Origin: Sacculina carcini
Taxonomy: Eukaryota; Arthropoda; Thecostraca; Sacculinidae
Assembly: GCA_916048095.2 (NCBI GenBank)
Contig: OU696591.1
Span: 2,281,501 to 2,345,500, forward strand
Length of the DNA stretch: 64,000 nucleotides
Reading direction: 5' to 3'
Part shown: positions 32,344 through 42,982 of the stretch, piece by piece
Numbering within the stretch: the stretch's first letter is position 1
How the letters are laid out: every line of letters begins with the position of its first letter
The notes under the pieces: model-generated
Databases searched by the model: none
The model's input: the letters and a program-made list of their open reading frames with translations, nothing else
Told to the model about the DNA's origin: nothing
Position numbers and translations under genes: made by a program

Positions 32344-32987
32344 ATGACCACTTTATGCAACAGGTCGGTAAGAGTATCGCTCCGCCCGAGTAGAAACACC
32401 TGTCGCGGAACAATATATGCGCCAGAGCTAAGATATGTAGACGACTCTGAACTCACACGCGGTTTTGCCCAGGTCGGAATCACCGAGGTGAGGATAATTT
32501 CAACAATGATACATGACAGCAGAAAACCGACGGCACTTCTTACACTGACTTTCTCTGCGGCCACATTGCCGACATACGTGAAGGCCGGGTACCACAGGTA
32601 TGAAGTACGAGCGTACATCCCTAACCCGATGTGATGCTTCAAATGCCAAAAGTTTGGTCATGGTACCAAGAATTGCCGCAGCGAGGTCGTATGTGTGAAA
32701 TGTGGTCAACCCGAGCACGGTACCAGGAGCACGGAGCAGGGGTGCCATATGGTCCTTGAGGCCGGTGCACCCCAAAAATCAATAAACAAACATACAACAA
32801 ACAAACAAACAACCCGAGCACGGAGATGCCGACTGCGTCTCGCCACAGAGATGTATCAACTGCGGCAGTCTCGATCGCATCGCCTCTCAAAATACCTGGC
32901 CGAGATGGAAGGACGAAAGAGAAATGTGCCAGGAAGGTTAAAACATCTCATTCAGAGAGGCGTGATAAGCGTATAGCCGACACAATG
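32344..32987 (+). pseudogene. I-like LINE ORF1, RNA-binding domain and zinc knuckles
   Basis: From 32344 the frame reads RGTIYAPELRYVDDSELTRG, VGITEVRIISTMIHDSRKPT and ALLTLTFSAATLPTYVKAGY, the conserved domain before the knuckles of I-like ORF1 proteins. A TGA (32632-32634) precedes CFKCQKFGHGTKNC, the first knuckle; CVKCGQPEHG and DADC, CINCGS form the next. An 89-bp retroposon sits in the second knuckle. The piece ends in the 15-bp target duplication of CR1-like LINE 2. The same layout is seen in I-like copy 2 (CFKCQRYGHGSRNC). Confidence 0.83.
32721..32809 (+). mobile_element. 89-bp retroposon with A-rich tail and 14-bp target duplication
   Basis: The insert starts TACCAGGAGCACGG and ends in a tail of ACAAACAAACAAA type. 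CAACCCGAGCACGG is present on both sides (32707-32720 and 32810-32823). The long duplication and the tail show target-primed retroposition of a 5'-truncated SINE or LINE. Removing the insert restores the second ORF1 knuckle. The parent family is not identified. Confidence 0.8.
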
Positions 32988-33115
32988 TGTTTGACCGTGT
33001 CTGTGTGAGGTTGTGAACAAGTGGTGATCGTTATCGATTGAAAGTGTGTGTATAGAGTGAATCAGTGCTATTGAAGGGTGTGTACGAACAGTTCAGCTGG
33101 TACAGGTGAGCCAAA

Positions 33116-33893
33116 ATGGGTCCCGCCAACAAGAACAAAGTAGGAAAGAGCGATGAAGGAAAACTAGAGGGGATGATAGAGAAGTTAGAGGAAATTGAAA
33201 ATGATTTGACATCCATCAAAAAACATTGGAAGAGGTAAAAAAGCAGAATGAGATGTTAAAAGAGGAGAATGAGAGGACAGACAAGATAATAAAGGATCTG
33301 AAAGAGGAAATGGCAGAAAACAAGGCAAAAATATCCAAAATGGAAGAGAGGATGAAAAAATGAAGGTTACGAAGAACGCATCCAAGGCTATGCAAAAGTG
33401 GTAGAGTCAAAAAGACTTGAAAACTGAGGTGAAAGATGTGATCAGGAAAAACCCGAAGTAAATTAGAGAAACAGTAGACATGAACAGATATATTGTGATT
33501 TTCGGAGTGAAGGAAATGGATATCCCAAACAGAATAGAGAAGGACAAGTTCGAGATGCAAAATATCAAGGGCATTATGAGCGCTGTATCAGAGGACAATG
33601 GAGACGAACCGATGGCAGTGGAGGAATTCTACAGAATAGGTCAATTTGAGAAAGGAAAGGACAGACCGCTGAAGGTGACACTGACGAGTGCGAATAAAAT
33701 GGAAACACTGATGAGAAATGCAAAGAATGTAAAGAAAGATGACAAAATGAAAGATGTGTGGATCAGCAGGTGTCTCAACAAAGAAGACAGGGAAAAACGG
33801 AAGCAAATGGTGACAGAGGCCAAAAAGAAAAATGATGAAATAACTGAAGAAGAGGTGAATCATTTTTTTACAAGGTGGTGGGCCTACAAGTGA
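33116..33893 (+). pseudogene. CR1-like LINE 2 ORF1 (coiled coil plus RNA-binding domain)
   Basis: The ATG at 33116 follows a 128-bp leader. The N-terminus MGPANKNKVGKSDEGKLEGM leads into a Lys/Glu-rich coiled coil (IEKLEEIENDLTSIKK, then shifted LEEVKKQNEMLKEENERTDK). A second segment from 33480 reads RYIVIFGVKEMD, FYRIGQFEKGKDRPLKVTL and VWISRCLNKEDREKRKQMV, which resembles the RRM-like RNA-binding domain of transposase-22-type ORF1 proteins. Breaks are a frameshift near 33228 and a TGA at about 33361-33363. The protein coats the LINE RNA in related elements. Confidence 0.78.
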
Positions 33894-34588
33894 GAAAATG
33901 GTTCAAAAGCAGAAGTCAAGTTGTGACGTAGGCACAAGCAATAATAGACCGAAATATGTTGATAAAATTGTGAAGAATGAAAAATTGAGAATTATGTATG
34001 CAAATGTCGACGGCATATGTTCTAAAATTGATGAGTTGAAGGAAATGGTTGCAATCCAAAAACCGGATGTTATTTGTATGACAGAATCGAAATTGAACCA
34101 AGCAATTTCGAACCAGGCAATTATCTGCAAAGGTTATGATATCTGGAGGAAGGATCGATTGGATAAAAGTGGTGGAGGAGTTTTAATCATAGCATTAAAG
34201 AAACAAGAAAGAAAAGTACATCCGACGAATGTGGACATCTAGAACAACGTTGAGCTGCTCGCGGTGGATATAATGGGTGAGGATGTGACCACAATCGTAG
34301 TGGTATATGTGCCACCTAAAACAAGGGCGTGGTCGAAACATGAACAATACAACTTACAGGATCAAACAATAAGTGGCTTAGAGGAGATCATAGTGCAAGC
34401 GGAAAGAAAGTTAAAAAATCTTACAATCTACAATCAATCTTACAATCTTACAATCTTACGTAATTACAGGGGATATGAACTGCAATATCAGATGCCTAGA
34501 AATGCAGACCGAGAGATGGAAATTGGACAGAAAGAGTATACGACTTGGTTCAAAACTTTTTCATGACACAGCACATTGAGGAGAACAC

Positions 34589-34922
34589 TTTGTGGACTCC
34601 GTGGTGCAGTTGTTAGCACACCCGCCTCACAAGCGGGAGGTCCGTGGTTCGAAACCCGGCGGAGCAGAATTTCATTGGGCGAATTCTACAATCCCACAGC
34701 CCCTGTCCACCCAGCAGAAAATTATGGTACCAGATATCAGTCATGAGTTGTGCCATGCATTCTGGGGAGGTGGCCCTCTCTAATACGTCTTACGTCCTTG
34801 TGGCGCCATAACGTGGAGAGGGTCGGTTCTGCGGTGGCAGCGAGCTGCACGGGGCACGCCTGTGTGTTCATAAGCTTCGGCTTCTTCCCGTGTAGCAGCT
34901 GCCGCTTAGGCATTTAACCTTT
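34589..34922 (+). repeat. tRNA-Val-derived SINE, copy 1
   Basis: 334-bp SINE. Its head (about 34594-34666) folds as tRNA-Val: A box TGGTGCAGTTGTTAGCAC (34602-34619), anticodon stem CCCGC/GCGGG around CT-CAC-AA, B box GGTTCGAAACC (34646-34656), and acceptor remnant CTCCG/CGGAG. A 260-bp body with no coding potential follows, ending CATTTAACCTTTAACAC. AACAC on both sides (34584-34588, 34923-34927) is a candidate target duplication, and its removal restores the LINE text EENTKKRGSDGPSLLD. Pol III would transcribe such an element; a LINE partner would move it. Confidence 0.85.
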
Positions 34923-35276
34923 AACACAAAAAAGAGAGGAAGTGATGGTCCATCACTGTTGGATATAGTACTAACGAGGCAAGACAATCAAGTAGAAGAT
35001 ATGTGCTACGATCCTCCTCTAGGAAGAAGTGATAATTGTACTATCAAATTTGACTTCGCTGTGAAAAGACAAATACTGTATATGACACCGAGTACTTCAA
35101 AAAAGATGAATTTCGAAGATGAAGCGGAAAAAAAGTTCAAAAATCTTGTAATTACAGGGGATATGAACTGCAATATCAGATGCCTAGAAATGCAGACCGA
35201 GAGATGGAAATTGGACAGAAAGAGTATACGACTTGGTTCAAAACTTTTTCATGACACAGCACATTGAGGAGAACAC

Positions 35277-35610
35277 TTTGTGGACTCCGTGGTGCAGTTG
35301 TTAGCACACCCGCCTCACAAGCGGGAGGTCCGTGGTTCGAAACCCGGCGGAGCAGAATTTCATTGGGCGAATTCTACAATCCCACAGCCCCTGTCCATCC
35401 AGCAGAAAATTATGGTACCAGATATCAGTCATGAGTTGTGCCATGCATTCTGGGGAGGTGGCCCTCTCTAATACGTCCTACGTCCTTGTGGCGCCATAAC
35501 GTGGAGAGGGTCGGTTCTGCGGTGGCAGCGAGCTGCACGGGGCACGCTTGTGTGTTCATAAGCTTCGGCTTCTTCCCGTGTAGCAGCTGCCGCTTAGGCA
35601 TTTAACCTTT
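35277..35610 (+). repeat. tRNA-Val-derived SINE, copy 2 (by duplication)
   Basis: Second copy of the 334-bp SINE with the same flanking AACAC at 35272-35276 and 35611-35615 and three differences from copy 1 (transitions). It shares its insertion site with copy 1, so it came from the segmental duplication and not from a second retroposition. Confidence 0.88.
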
Positions 35611-35802
35611 AACACAAAAAAGAGAGGAAGTGATGGTCCATCACTGTTGGATATAGTACTAACGAGGCAAGACAATCAAGTAGAAAATATGTGCTACGAT
35701 CCTCCTCTAGGAAGAAGTGATAATTGTACTATCAAATTTGACTTCGCTGTGAAAAGACAAATACTGTATATGACACCGAGTACTTCAAAAAAGATGAATT
35801 TC

Positions 35803-36348
35803 AAAAAGGGAAACTACAAAAAAATGAAAGAATATTTTGAAGAATTCGAATGGAATACAGTGTTAAAAAACAGGGACATCAACGAACAGTATGGATCATT
35901 TTGTGACGTGCTTAGTGGTGCCGTGAGAAGATTTGTTCCACAAAAACAAGAATATATAAGAAAACAACAATGGTTCAACAGAGAATGCGACAAGCTGCGA
36001 GAAGAAAAGAGAAAACTATGGAAAAAATATAGGAAAAAAGAGAACGAACATGAGTATGAACAATACAAACAATGCAGAAACAAACACACCAAAATACTTA
36101 GGGAAACCAGAGCGCAATACGAAAAGGATATCGTGGGTAAGATAAAAGACAACCCGAAACTTTTCCACAAATATGTGAACGACAAAACCAAAGTGAAAGA
36201 CGATATTAAATATATAGAAGACCAGGGTCAAAAATATTTCAGTGAAGACAATATATGTGAAATATTGAATCGAAGTTTTCAATCGGTGTTTGCGGACGAG
36301 ATAGAAGACACGGAAATGGACAGGGACACTAAGAAAAACGACCAATAT
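35803..36348 (+). pseudogene. CR1-like LINE 2 ORF2, linker between endonuclease and RT
   Basis: The frame started at 35647 continues KKGNYKKMKEYFEEFEWNTV, then WFNRECDKLREEKRKLWKKY (the conserved W-F/W-N-x-E-C block of CR1/Jockey-group linkers), LFHKYVNDKTKVKDDI and ILNRSFQSVFADEIED. It runs into the AATAT target site of gypsy C and resumes at 41031 (YELKDFHISLNEVKKELKS). Confidence 0.85.
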
Positions 36349-36664
36349 TGTAGTGGCTTCGTGTAATTACGATAATCATCCACAATAACCGATAATCATA
36401 AACAGAGCAGAAACATAAACGGAACACAGTTAATACAATCAACGTTAATCGCGCGTACAAACAGCACACCTTGACCTCGTGTCCAGACTGCCTGACCCAA
36501 CACGGTCAAGTTCAGTGTCACATTCTAGTTACGTCATCTAGTGTCGGCCAGGGAGATTACACGGTCAAGTTCAGTGTCACATTCTAGTTACGTCATCTAG
36601 TGTCGGCCAGGGAGATTACACAGTACATTTCAAACAAAGCGACCGTATAGGTGGCGATACTACA
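36349..36664 (-). mobile_element. Gypsy C 3' LTR with internal 60-bp duplication
   Basis: Plus-strand ends TGTAGTGGCTTCG and GGCGATACTACA. The segment CACGGTCAAGTTCAGTGTCA to GGGAGATTACA occurs twice in tandem (about 36500-36619) but once in the other LTR, which explains the length difference. Confidence 0.93.
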
Positions 36665-36676
36665 CATCCCATGACT

Positions 36677-39600
36677 TTAAAAGTCAACATAATCATCAAA
36701 GCGAACGGGACGGCGGCGGTTACGCACATTCCGCGCATTAGATGGCTGAGGCGCTGCTCCTGGTTCGGCCACCTCCGACTCATCTGATGTCACAGCTCCT
36801 TCTGCCTCGATCGCCGGTGCCTCGCATTCTATAACGCTTTCGTCTCGAGCACCAACACACTCTTGATTTTTGTCGAGCGGTGGACATTGGAAATCCGTGT
36901 CCCTGGTTCGAGCCTTGACCAGATGAGCCGGGTTCCGAACGGTTCCGTCTTCCAGGCGAAATGACGAGCCCCGCCTTTTGACTATTTGCAGTGGCAGGCT
37001 GAAACGCGGCGACAGCTTTGCGGGTCGTCCGGGTGTCCGTACATGCACCCAGTCTCCTGGACACAGTGTTGACTCTCGCACAGCGTGTCTGCGATTGTAA
37101 TTTCTTCGGTTACGATCCTGTTGACGTTGAACCTGATCATGAACAGCGCTGGTCGTCGGTACAGCTGTAACAGGCAGTACCAACCGCATGTTTCGCCCGT
37201 GCAGCAAAACTGACGGTGCGACGCCCGTTGTGCAGTGAGGTGTCGCCCTGTACCCAGCTAATAGCTGACGGATGCGGTCCTTGAATGCTCCACGATGATG
37301 GTTTTGGAACCACGTCTTCATCGTCCGATTAAACCGCTCTACGGCACCATTGCCTTGTGGCCAATATGCAGCCGATCGTCGATGGACGATGCCACGGTGT
37401 CGGAGGTATTCTTCGAATTCCTGGCTCACAAACTGTGTACCATTGTCGCTGACTAGCTCGTCCGGATATCCCTCGCGTGCAAAAACTGAGTTGAGGAATT
37501 CAATCACGGTGCGTGTATTTGTCGATGCAACAAGAACGACTTCGGCCCACTTGGAGTGATAATCCACGACAGTGATTGCGTAACGACAATCTTCTTCTGT
37601 CGTATACACAGGACCGACAATGTCAATGCCAAGTTTCGACCACGGTTTAGTAGGCAACTTTACGGGTTGGAGTGGTGCCGTCCGAAGTCGAGCACTGAGG
37701 GTCTTGTCGCTACTTTGACATTGAATACAGTTATGGATGCAAGCCCTTACGTCTTCGTCCATATTCGGCCACCATGCTAGACTTCGCAGCATCTGCTTTG
37801 TCCGTATGATGCCGTCGTGTGATGCGTGCGCCCGACTGATATACGCGGATCTCAGCTCGCGTGGCACGATAATTTGTTGTCCTGCGCGCAATACTAGATC
37901 ACCGTCCGTAGATAGTTCGTGTCGAACCGGAAAATACGGCTTTATCTGCGACTCACAATGCTTGAAATCTCTGGGAAACCCAGTCCGTATCAGCTGACGT
38001 AGATCGTTGAGTTCCGGATCCTTCGAGCTAATTTCTCGAACCGTAGATTCTGAGATACTCGGATGATCGTCAATCGTTGCGATGATGTCGCAGTCATGTT
38101 CTTCCACGTTGTCGCGGTTCTCATGTTCGGTGTTGGGTGTTGAGTCGGTGCTGGGTGTTAGCCGGGACAAAGCGTCTGCCACTGTCAAGCGATTACCAGC
38201 GACGTGTTCCACTACGTATGAGTAGGGTATCAACCGAGCCTGCCACCTCGCGACTCTTGCTCCCGCTCGACCGCTGAAATTGGCCGAAAGGATCGACTTG
38301 AGCGCAGAATGATCAGTGCGAAGTGTGAAATAGCGTCCCCAGAGGAAGATTTTCCATTTTTCGATAGCTTGTACCGCGGCTAGCGCTTCCCGCTCTGTGA
38401 CTGAATATTTTGATTCTGCAGGAGAGAACTTCCTGCTCCAGAATGACACAACATGCTCCTGGCCACGATCATCAATTTGTGACAACATGCCACCTGCACC
38501 TTTTTCACTGGCGTCTGTGGTAACGTATGTTCTCCAGTTCGTCTCAAAGCGGCTGAGAGGATTTGCGTCTTCGATTGATTGCTTCACCTTCTGGAAAGCT
38601 GTAGTGTGCTCTGATGTCCAATTGAAGGCAGTACCTTTTTTGAGAAGGTTATAGAGTGGACTCACTACCGTTGCATAATCTGGCACAAAGTGTGACAACC
38701 AACTAGCCCGACCCATAAAACTACGAAGTTCTTGAGCGTCAACGGGACGCTGTGCACTCCTGATAGCCTGCAGATGGTCGTCTGAGGGCGAGATACCGGC
38801 CCGTGATATAGAAAATCCGCAGAACTGCAGCGTTGGCTGTGCGAACGATGATTTTGAGAGATTGAGTGTGACATTGGCCTGTCTCAGTCGGCTCATGAGT
38901 AGTCGTAGACGCTTGTCATGCACTTCTTTTGTAGGTCCAGCACAAACAATGTCATCCATGTAATGACAACATCCTGGAATGTCTGCCAGCACACGATCCA
39001 ATAGTCGCTGAAAAGCAGCTCCCGCTGAGACTAGTCCGAAGGGTAATCGTTTATATTGAAACAATCCGTCATGCGTGATGAACGCAGTGACATGACGCGA
39101 ATCTGGATGTAGTTCTAATTGATGGTAGGCCGACTGGAGATCTAGTTTACTGAAAACGCAGCCTTTGAGTTGACTCGAAAGCTCCTGAAATGTCGGCAGC
39201 GGATGAACGTCGCTCACTATTTGCGCGTTTGGTCCTCTCAGGTCAACGCAGATTCGAATATTACCATTCTTCTTGCGAGCGACCACAATGGGGCTCACCC
39301 ACTCAGATGAGTCGACACGCTCGATTACTCCCGTGTTGACCAGTTTGTGCAATTCTGCCGACACCTCCTCTCTGATTGCCAGCGGTAGTCGACGCAGCGG
39401 ATACGCTTTAGGCGTGGCACCTGGCTTGAGTCTGATTTTGTGACAGAAACCCCTCAGTGCCGGCAGTTCCTGAGAATTTGCTTCGGTCTCGACTTTACAC
39501 ACAACTCCGTCTTGTGGAGAAATTGTGAGACCCAACTCGGCCAGAGTAGATAATCCGAGGAGTCCTTCTGACGTCGGAGTGTCAATGACAACAAACTTTG

Positions 39601-40725
39601 TCGACGTTGTGTGTGCACCAACTGATATACGTGCTTGTAATTCTCCGACAACTTGAAGAGGTCGACGTCCAACTCCGTACAGTTGAGTGTCCGTGGGAGT
39701 TACATGTGCGCCTTTAAAATGTTTCCTGGCAAGAGGAAGACTCAAGACAGATACACTCGCACCTGTGTCAATTTGCAACGTCACATTAGCTGTTTTCCCT
39801 GTGTCGACAGTTATGATCGACTCACACGTGAGTTTCTTCTGCTGTGAAGATGTACAGTTCAAGATGGTGACTCCCTTGACATTTTTAGTCTGGTTCTTGT
39901 GTCTGCTCTGCGGTTTGGGTTTTCGTTTTGTTGCTGCTGAACGACAAACAATTGCCCAGTGTCCTGAATGACCACATATGTTGCATGTTGATTTGAATGC
40001 AGGGCAGAACTGTGCACGCGGTGCTCCATGACATCGTCCGCAGTGTGAACATGATTGAGTTGCATTGTTTTGTGCAGATGTTTCTCGCGGTGATTGCTTG
40101 CGTGAATTGTAAACAGCGTTAGTGTGTTCTATTGCCGACAATTCCGCCGTCAGATGAGGAGCGCTCATCATGGCTGATTGCTGCTTTGCAGACTCATACG
40201 CTTCTGCCATTTTCATCAGCGAGTCTAATGTGAGCGAAGCATCTTGCAAAAACCGCTCACGGAGGTTCGGGTAGATGGTGTGCTCGACCACCTGGTCGCG
40301 TATGATTTCGTCGGTCAAATCACCGTACTTGCAGTTCATCGCTAGACCCCGTAATGCTGATATGTAGTCGGCCGTTGATTCGCCTGTCTGCTGCCTCCTC
40401 TGTTTTAAACTGAATCGTTCAGCAATGACATTGACTTTTGCACCGTAGTAGTCAGACAACTGTCGCATTGCCAATGCGCTCTCTGATTCGTTCTCGCGCT
40501 TCACAGTAGGTGGGAGTGAGCGGAAAACACGTAGAGCTTCAGCTCCGATTGAGTGCAGAAGTAGAGCACGCTTTCGATCCTCGGCGAACTTGTTTCCGTC
40601 TATAGCGAGCATGTAATTCTCAAAGGAATATCTCTACTCGTCCCATGGAATCAATGGTTTGCCAGGTTGTGGCAAAAACGGAAGCGGCGGCGTAATACTC
40701 TGAATACTCATATCAACTTTAGTGG
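36677..40725 (-). mobile_element. Gypsy C gag-pol polyprotein region
   Basis: Gag probably starts near 40715 after the primer site; the main conserved frame runs 40612 to 36677. Order: Gag capsid part (FSLKQRRQQTGESTADYISA), knuckles CSHCGRCHGAPRAQFC and CNICGHSGHWAIVC, protease LQIDTGASVSVLS, RT with ICVDLRGPNAQIV, FKRLPFG-type KRLPFGLVSAGAAFQRLL and the catalytic YMDDIVCAG, and RNase H VTTDASEKGAGGMLSQ. The integrase shows HASHDGIIRTKQ with CIQCQ, LGIDIVGPVY, VSDNGTQFVS and NGAVERFNRT. Gag and Pol share one frame, unlike gypsy B, D and E. Confidence 0.95.
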
Positions 40726-40768
40726 GTTTGACACGAGCCAAAATTACCTGTGGGTCCTCGTCGCCAAT

Positions 40769-41025
40769 TGTAGTGGCTTCGTGTAATAACGATAATCATC
40801 CACAATAACCGATAATCATAAACAGAGCAGAAACATAAACGGAACACAGTTAATACAATCAACGTTAATCGCGCGTACAAACAGCACACCTTGACCTCGT
40901 GCCCAGACTGCCTGACCCAACACGGTCAAGTTCAGTGTCACATTCTAGTTACGTCATCTAGTGTCGGCCAGGGAGATTACACAGTACATTTCAAACAAAG
41001 CGACCGTATAGGTGGCGATACTACA
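40769..41025 (-). mobile_element. Gypsy C 5' LTR
   Basis: 257-bp partner of 36349-36664, with the same ends and only one copy of the 60-bp segment. The primer site abuts it on the minus strand (TGGCGACGAGG). Confidence 0.93.
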
Positions 41026-41030
41026 AATAT

Positions 41031-42965
41031 GAATTGAAAGATTTCCATATATCGTTGAATGAAGTGAAAAAGGAGCTGAAAAGCATAGACAAAAATAAAG
41101 CCAGTGGTCCCGACGGGATATCATGCTGGGTGCTCAACGAATGTGCGGAGGAGCTTAGCACACCATTACACAAAACCATGAACAACTCGCTAGAAAGTGG
41201 AGAACTATCGAGAATTTGGAAGAGGGCTAATATAACACCTTTGTTTAAGAAGGGAGACCGAGCCGATCCTATGAACTACAGACCAGTATCACTCACCTGC
41301 GTGCCTTGTAAAATTATGGAGAGAATTATACGAAGAGTTTGGGTGCGATTTTTGGAGAATAATAACATATTGTCATCGAGACAGTTTGGATTTAGGACTA
41401 GCAAATCCACCACAACAAATCTGAGGAGTTTCTACAAAAAATAACGATGACAGTGCAAGAAAGAGAAGGCTGGGAAGATGCAATTTACATGGTGTGGTGT
41501 AATCGTGTGTAGTGAGAGAGAGAGTGTGTGAAAGATTGAGTGCGTGAACGTGTTAGTGTGTCTATGTGTGATCGTGTATAGTTGAATTGTATATTGCGTG
41601 CGAGTGTATGAGCGAGTGTGTGTAGTTGCTTCGGTGTGTGTGTGTATGCGTTTAGTGAAGTGTGCATGCCCCGCGGCGGCGAGCGATTGACCGGCTCGCC
41701 GCTGATTGGTTGTGGCGATGGGCGTTAGGCCTGTGCGTGTGTGTGTGTGTGTGCTCCCGGGAGTCACGGTGTGAGCTTGGGGTCGTGTTCGAAGTGTTGT
41801 CGGCGTGTGACGTCTTGTGGACGCGCGTGGGGCGGTGTTGCCCACGCGCGCCTGTCTGAATATATCTTAGTGTTTTTGTTTTCGTTACACATGGATTTCG
41901 AATACGCGTTTGATAAGGTGTCTCACAAAAATTGTTGTTCAAGCTAAGCAAATACGGAGGAATTCAAGGCAATTTACTGCACTGGATAAGAGATTTCTTG
42001 GAGAATAGAATCATGAGAACATGCTTGAGAGGAAGAAAGTCATCATGGGCAACAGTCAAAATCGGAGTACCTCAAGGAACAGTTTTGGCACCAATCCTTT
42101 TTCTGGTGTATATACACGATATGAAAGAAGTTCAACCACACTGTACATATATGAACATGTTCGCTGATGACATATAGATTCAACAAACTGTCAAAACAGA
42201 AGAAGACTGCAAACGGTTACAACTATATCTGGACAATCTGAACTCATGGAGTAAAAATGGCAAATGATTTTCAATAGAAAGAAATGTTACATCATCAGGT
42301 TTGGCAAAGGAATGAGAAGGCCAAATTGGAGATACCGAATAGAAAAATCAGTCCTGAAGGAGGCAGATGTTGTAAAAGATTTGGGAATCAAAATAAATTC
42401 GGATCTGACACCAGAAAAACACATAAGCGATATAGTCAGAAAAGCAAACTACAAAGTAGCAAATATGAAAATGGCGTTTACATACATGGATTCTGACATG
42501 ATCACAAAATTGATGACTACATTGATAAGACCAATCCTAGAATATGCAGTATGTGTGTGGAGCCCACACCTGAAAAAAAACATATTGAAAAACTAGAAAA
42601 GGTGCAAAGATGAATGACGAAATGGACGCCAGAATTAAGAAGGATTGGATATGAGGAGAGATTGGAGAGATTGAACTTGCCTACACTCAAAGAAAGAAGA
42701 GAGAGAGGATACATGATAATGATCTACAAGTGACTTACAGGCAAAGAAGACATCCACGTTGACAAATTATTTGAAATATCAACATCTAAGCGAGGACAAG
42801 ATAAAAAGCTTCTACAAAAGAAGATTCGCAGGGACGTGGAGAAATACAGTTTTCCAAACCGTTGCATCAATCAGTGGAATAATATACCGGCAAACATAAC
42901 AGACCAAAGGACAATAAAACAATTCATAGAATGTTATGACAACTGGAAGGCGGGACCCACGAGAA
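41031..42965 (+). pseudogene. CR1-like LINE 2 ORF2, reverse transcriptase and C-terminus
   Basis: RT begins KDFHISLNEVKKELKSIDKN, KASGPDGISCWVLNECAEEL, FKKGDRADPMNYRPVSLTCV and FGFRTSKSTTTNL. After the solo LTR it resumes with MDFEYAFDKVSHK (first Asp), GVPQGTVLAPILFLVYIHDM and the catalytic FADDI (about 42160), then DLGIKINSDLTPEKHI and RPILEYAVCVWSP. The C-terminal text SFPNRCINQWNNIP ends near 42960. Breaks: a frameshift near 41440, another near 41938, TAG at 42175-42177, and further shifts around 42265 and 42600. RT would copy the LINE RNA at the nicked target. Confidence 0.87.
41493..41889 (+). mobile_element. Solo LTR, 397 bp, in the CR1-like LINE 2 RT
   Basis: Begins TGTGGTGTAATCG, ends TTTTCGTTACA, and is flanked by CATGG (41488-41492, 41890-41894). 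It has no coding potential, GT-rich 5' half, an ATTGG box near 41705, and a GC-rich stretch. TGT...ACA ends, a 5-bp duplication and size indicate a solo LTR left by recombination between two LTRs. It matches none of the other LTRs here by eye. Orientation is not certain. Removing it with one CATGG restores the LINE text AIYMDFEYAFDKV. Confidence 0.85.
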
Positions 42966-42982
42966 TCTGACTCTGTCTCGCG

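Larger units (their letters stand above)
33898..35802 (+). pseudogene. CR1-like LINE 2 ORF2, endonuclease part (contains SINE and tandem duplication)
   Basis: Starts at 33898; LRIMYANVDGICSKIDELKE and PDVICMTESKLN carry the N and E residues of an APE endonuclease, and GGGVLIIALKK follows. A TAG lies at 34240-34242. VVVYVPPKTRAWSK continues, then VITGDMNCN (catalytic D-x-N) and SLLDIVLTRQDNQVE with GRSDNCTIKFDF (the D and N near the end of the fold; the usual SDH is SDN here). The GDMN and DIVLT blocks each appear twice because of a 688-bp duplication. The domain nicks the target. Confidence 0.82.
34460..35802 (+). repeat. 688-bp tandem duplication carrying the SINE
   Basis: 34460-35114 is repeated at 35148-35802 with about four differences by eye in 655 bp. 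The unit starts at GTAATTACAGGGGATATGAA (endonuclease GDMN block) and ends at AAAAGATGAATTTC. The 33 bases between the units (35115-35147) continue the LINE text before the GDMN block, so the array arose by a direct duplication of LINE plus SINE. The near identity shows it is recent, or an assembly effect. Confidence 0.92.
36349..41025 (-). mobile_element. Ty3/gypsy element C, nearly whole, inserted in CR1-like LINE 2
   Basis: A 4677-bp minus-strand element. LTRs lie at 36349-36664 (316 bp) and 40769-41025 (257 bp); the longer one has an extra 60-bp tandem copy of an internal segment. Target duplication is AATAT (36344-36348, 41026-41030). On the minus strand the primer site TGGCGACGAGGAC lies just after the upper LTR. 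One long frame codes for Gag and Pol together. Outside the 60-bp copy the LTRs differ at about two sites. It looks almost whole, with about one break. Gag-Pol fusion and domain text fit a Mag/K02A2.6-type gypsy. Confidence 0.96.

Noticed and set aside
34594-34666. Functional tRNA-Val gene
   Set aside because: The fold and boxes are good but the acceptor stem is incomplete and the sequence continues into a 260-bp body with a flanking duplication; it is the head of a SINE.
35814-36345. Minus-strand frames rich in Phe, Leu and Ser
   Set aside because: Antisense shadows of the Lys/Glu-rich linker of CR1-like LINE 2.
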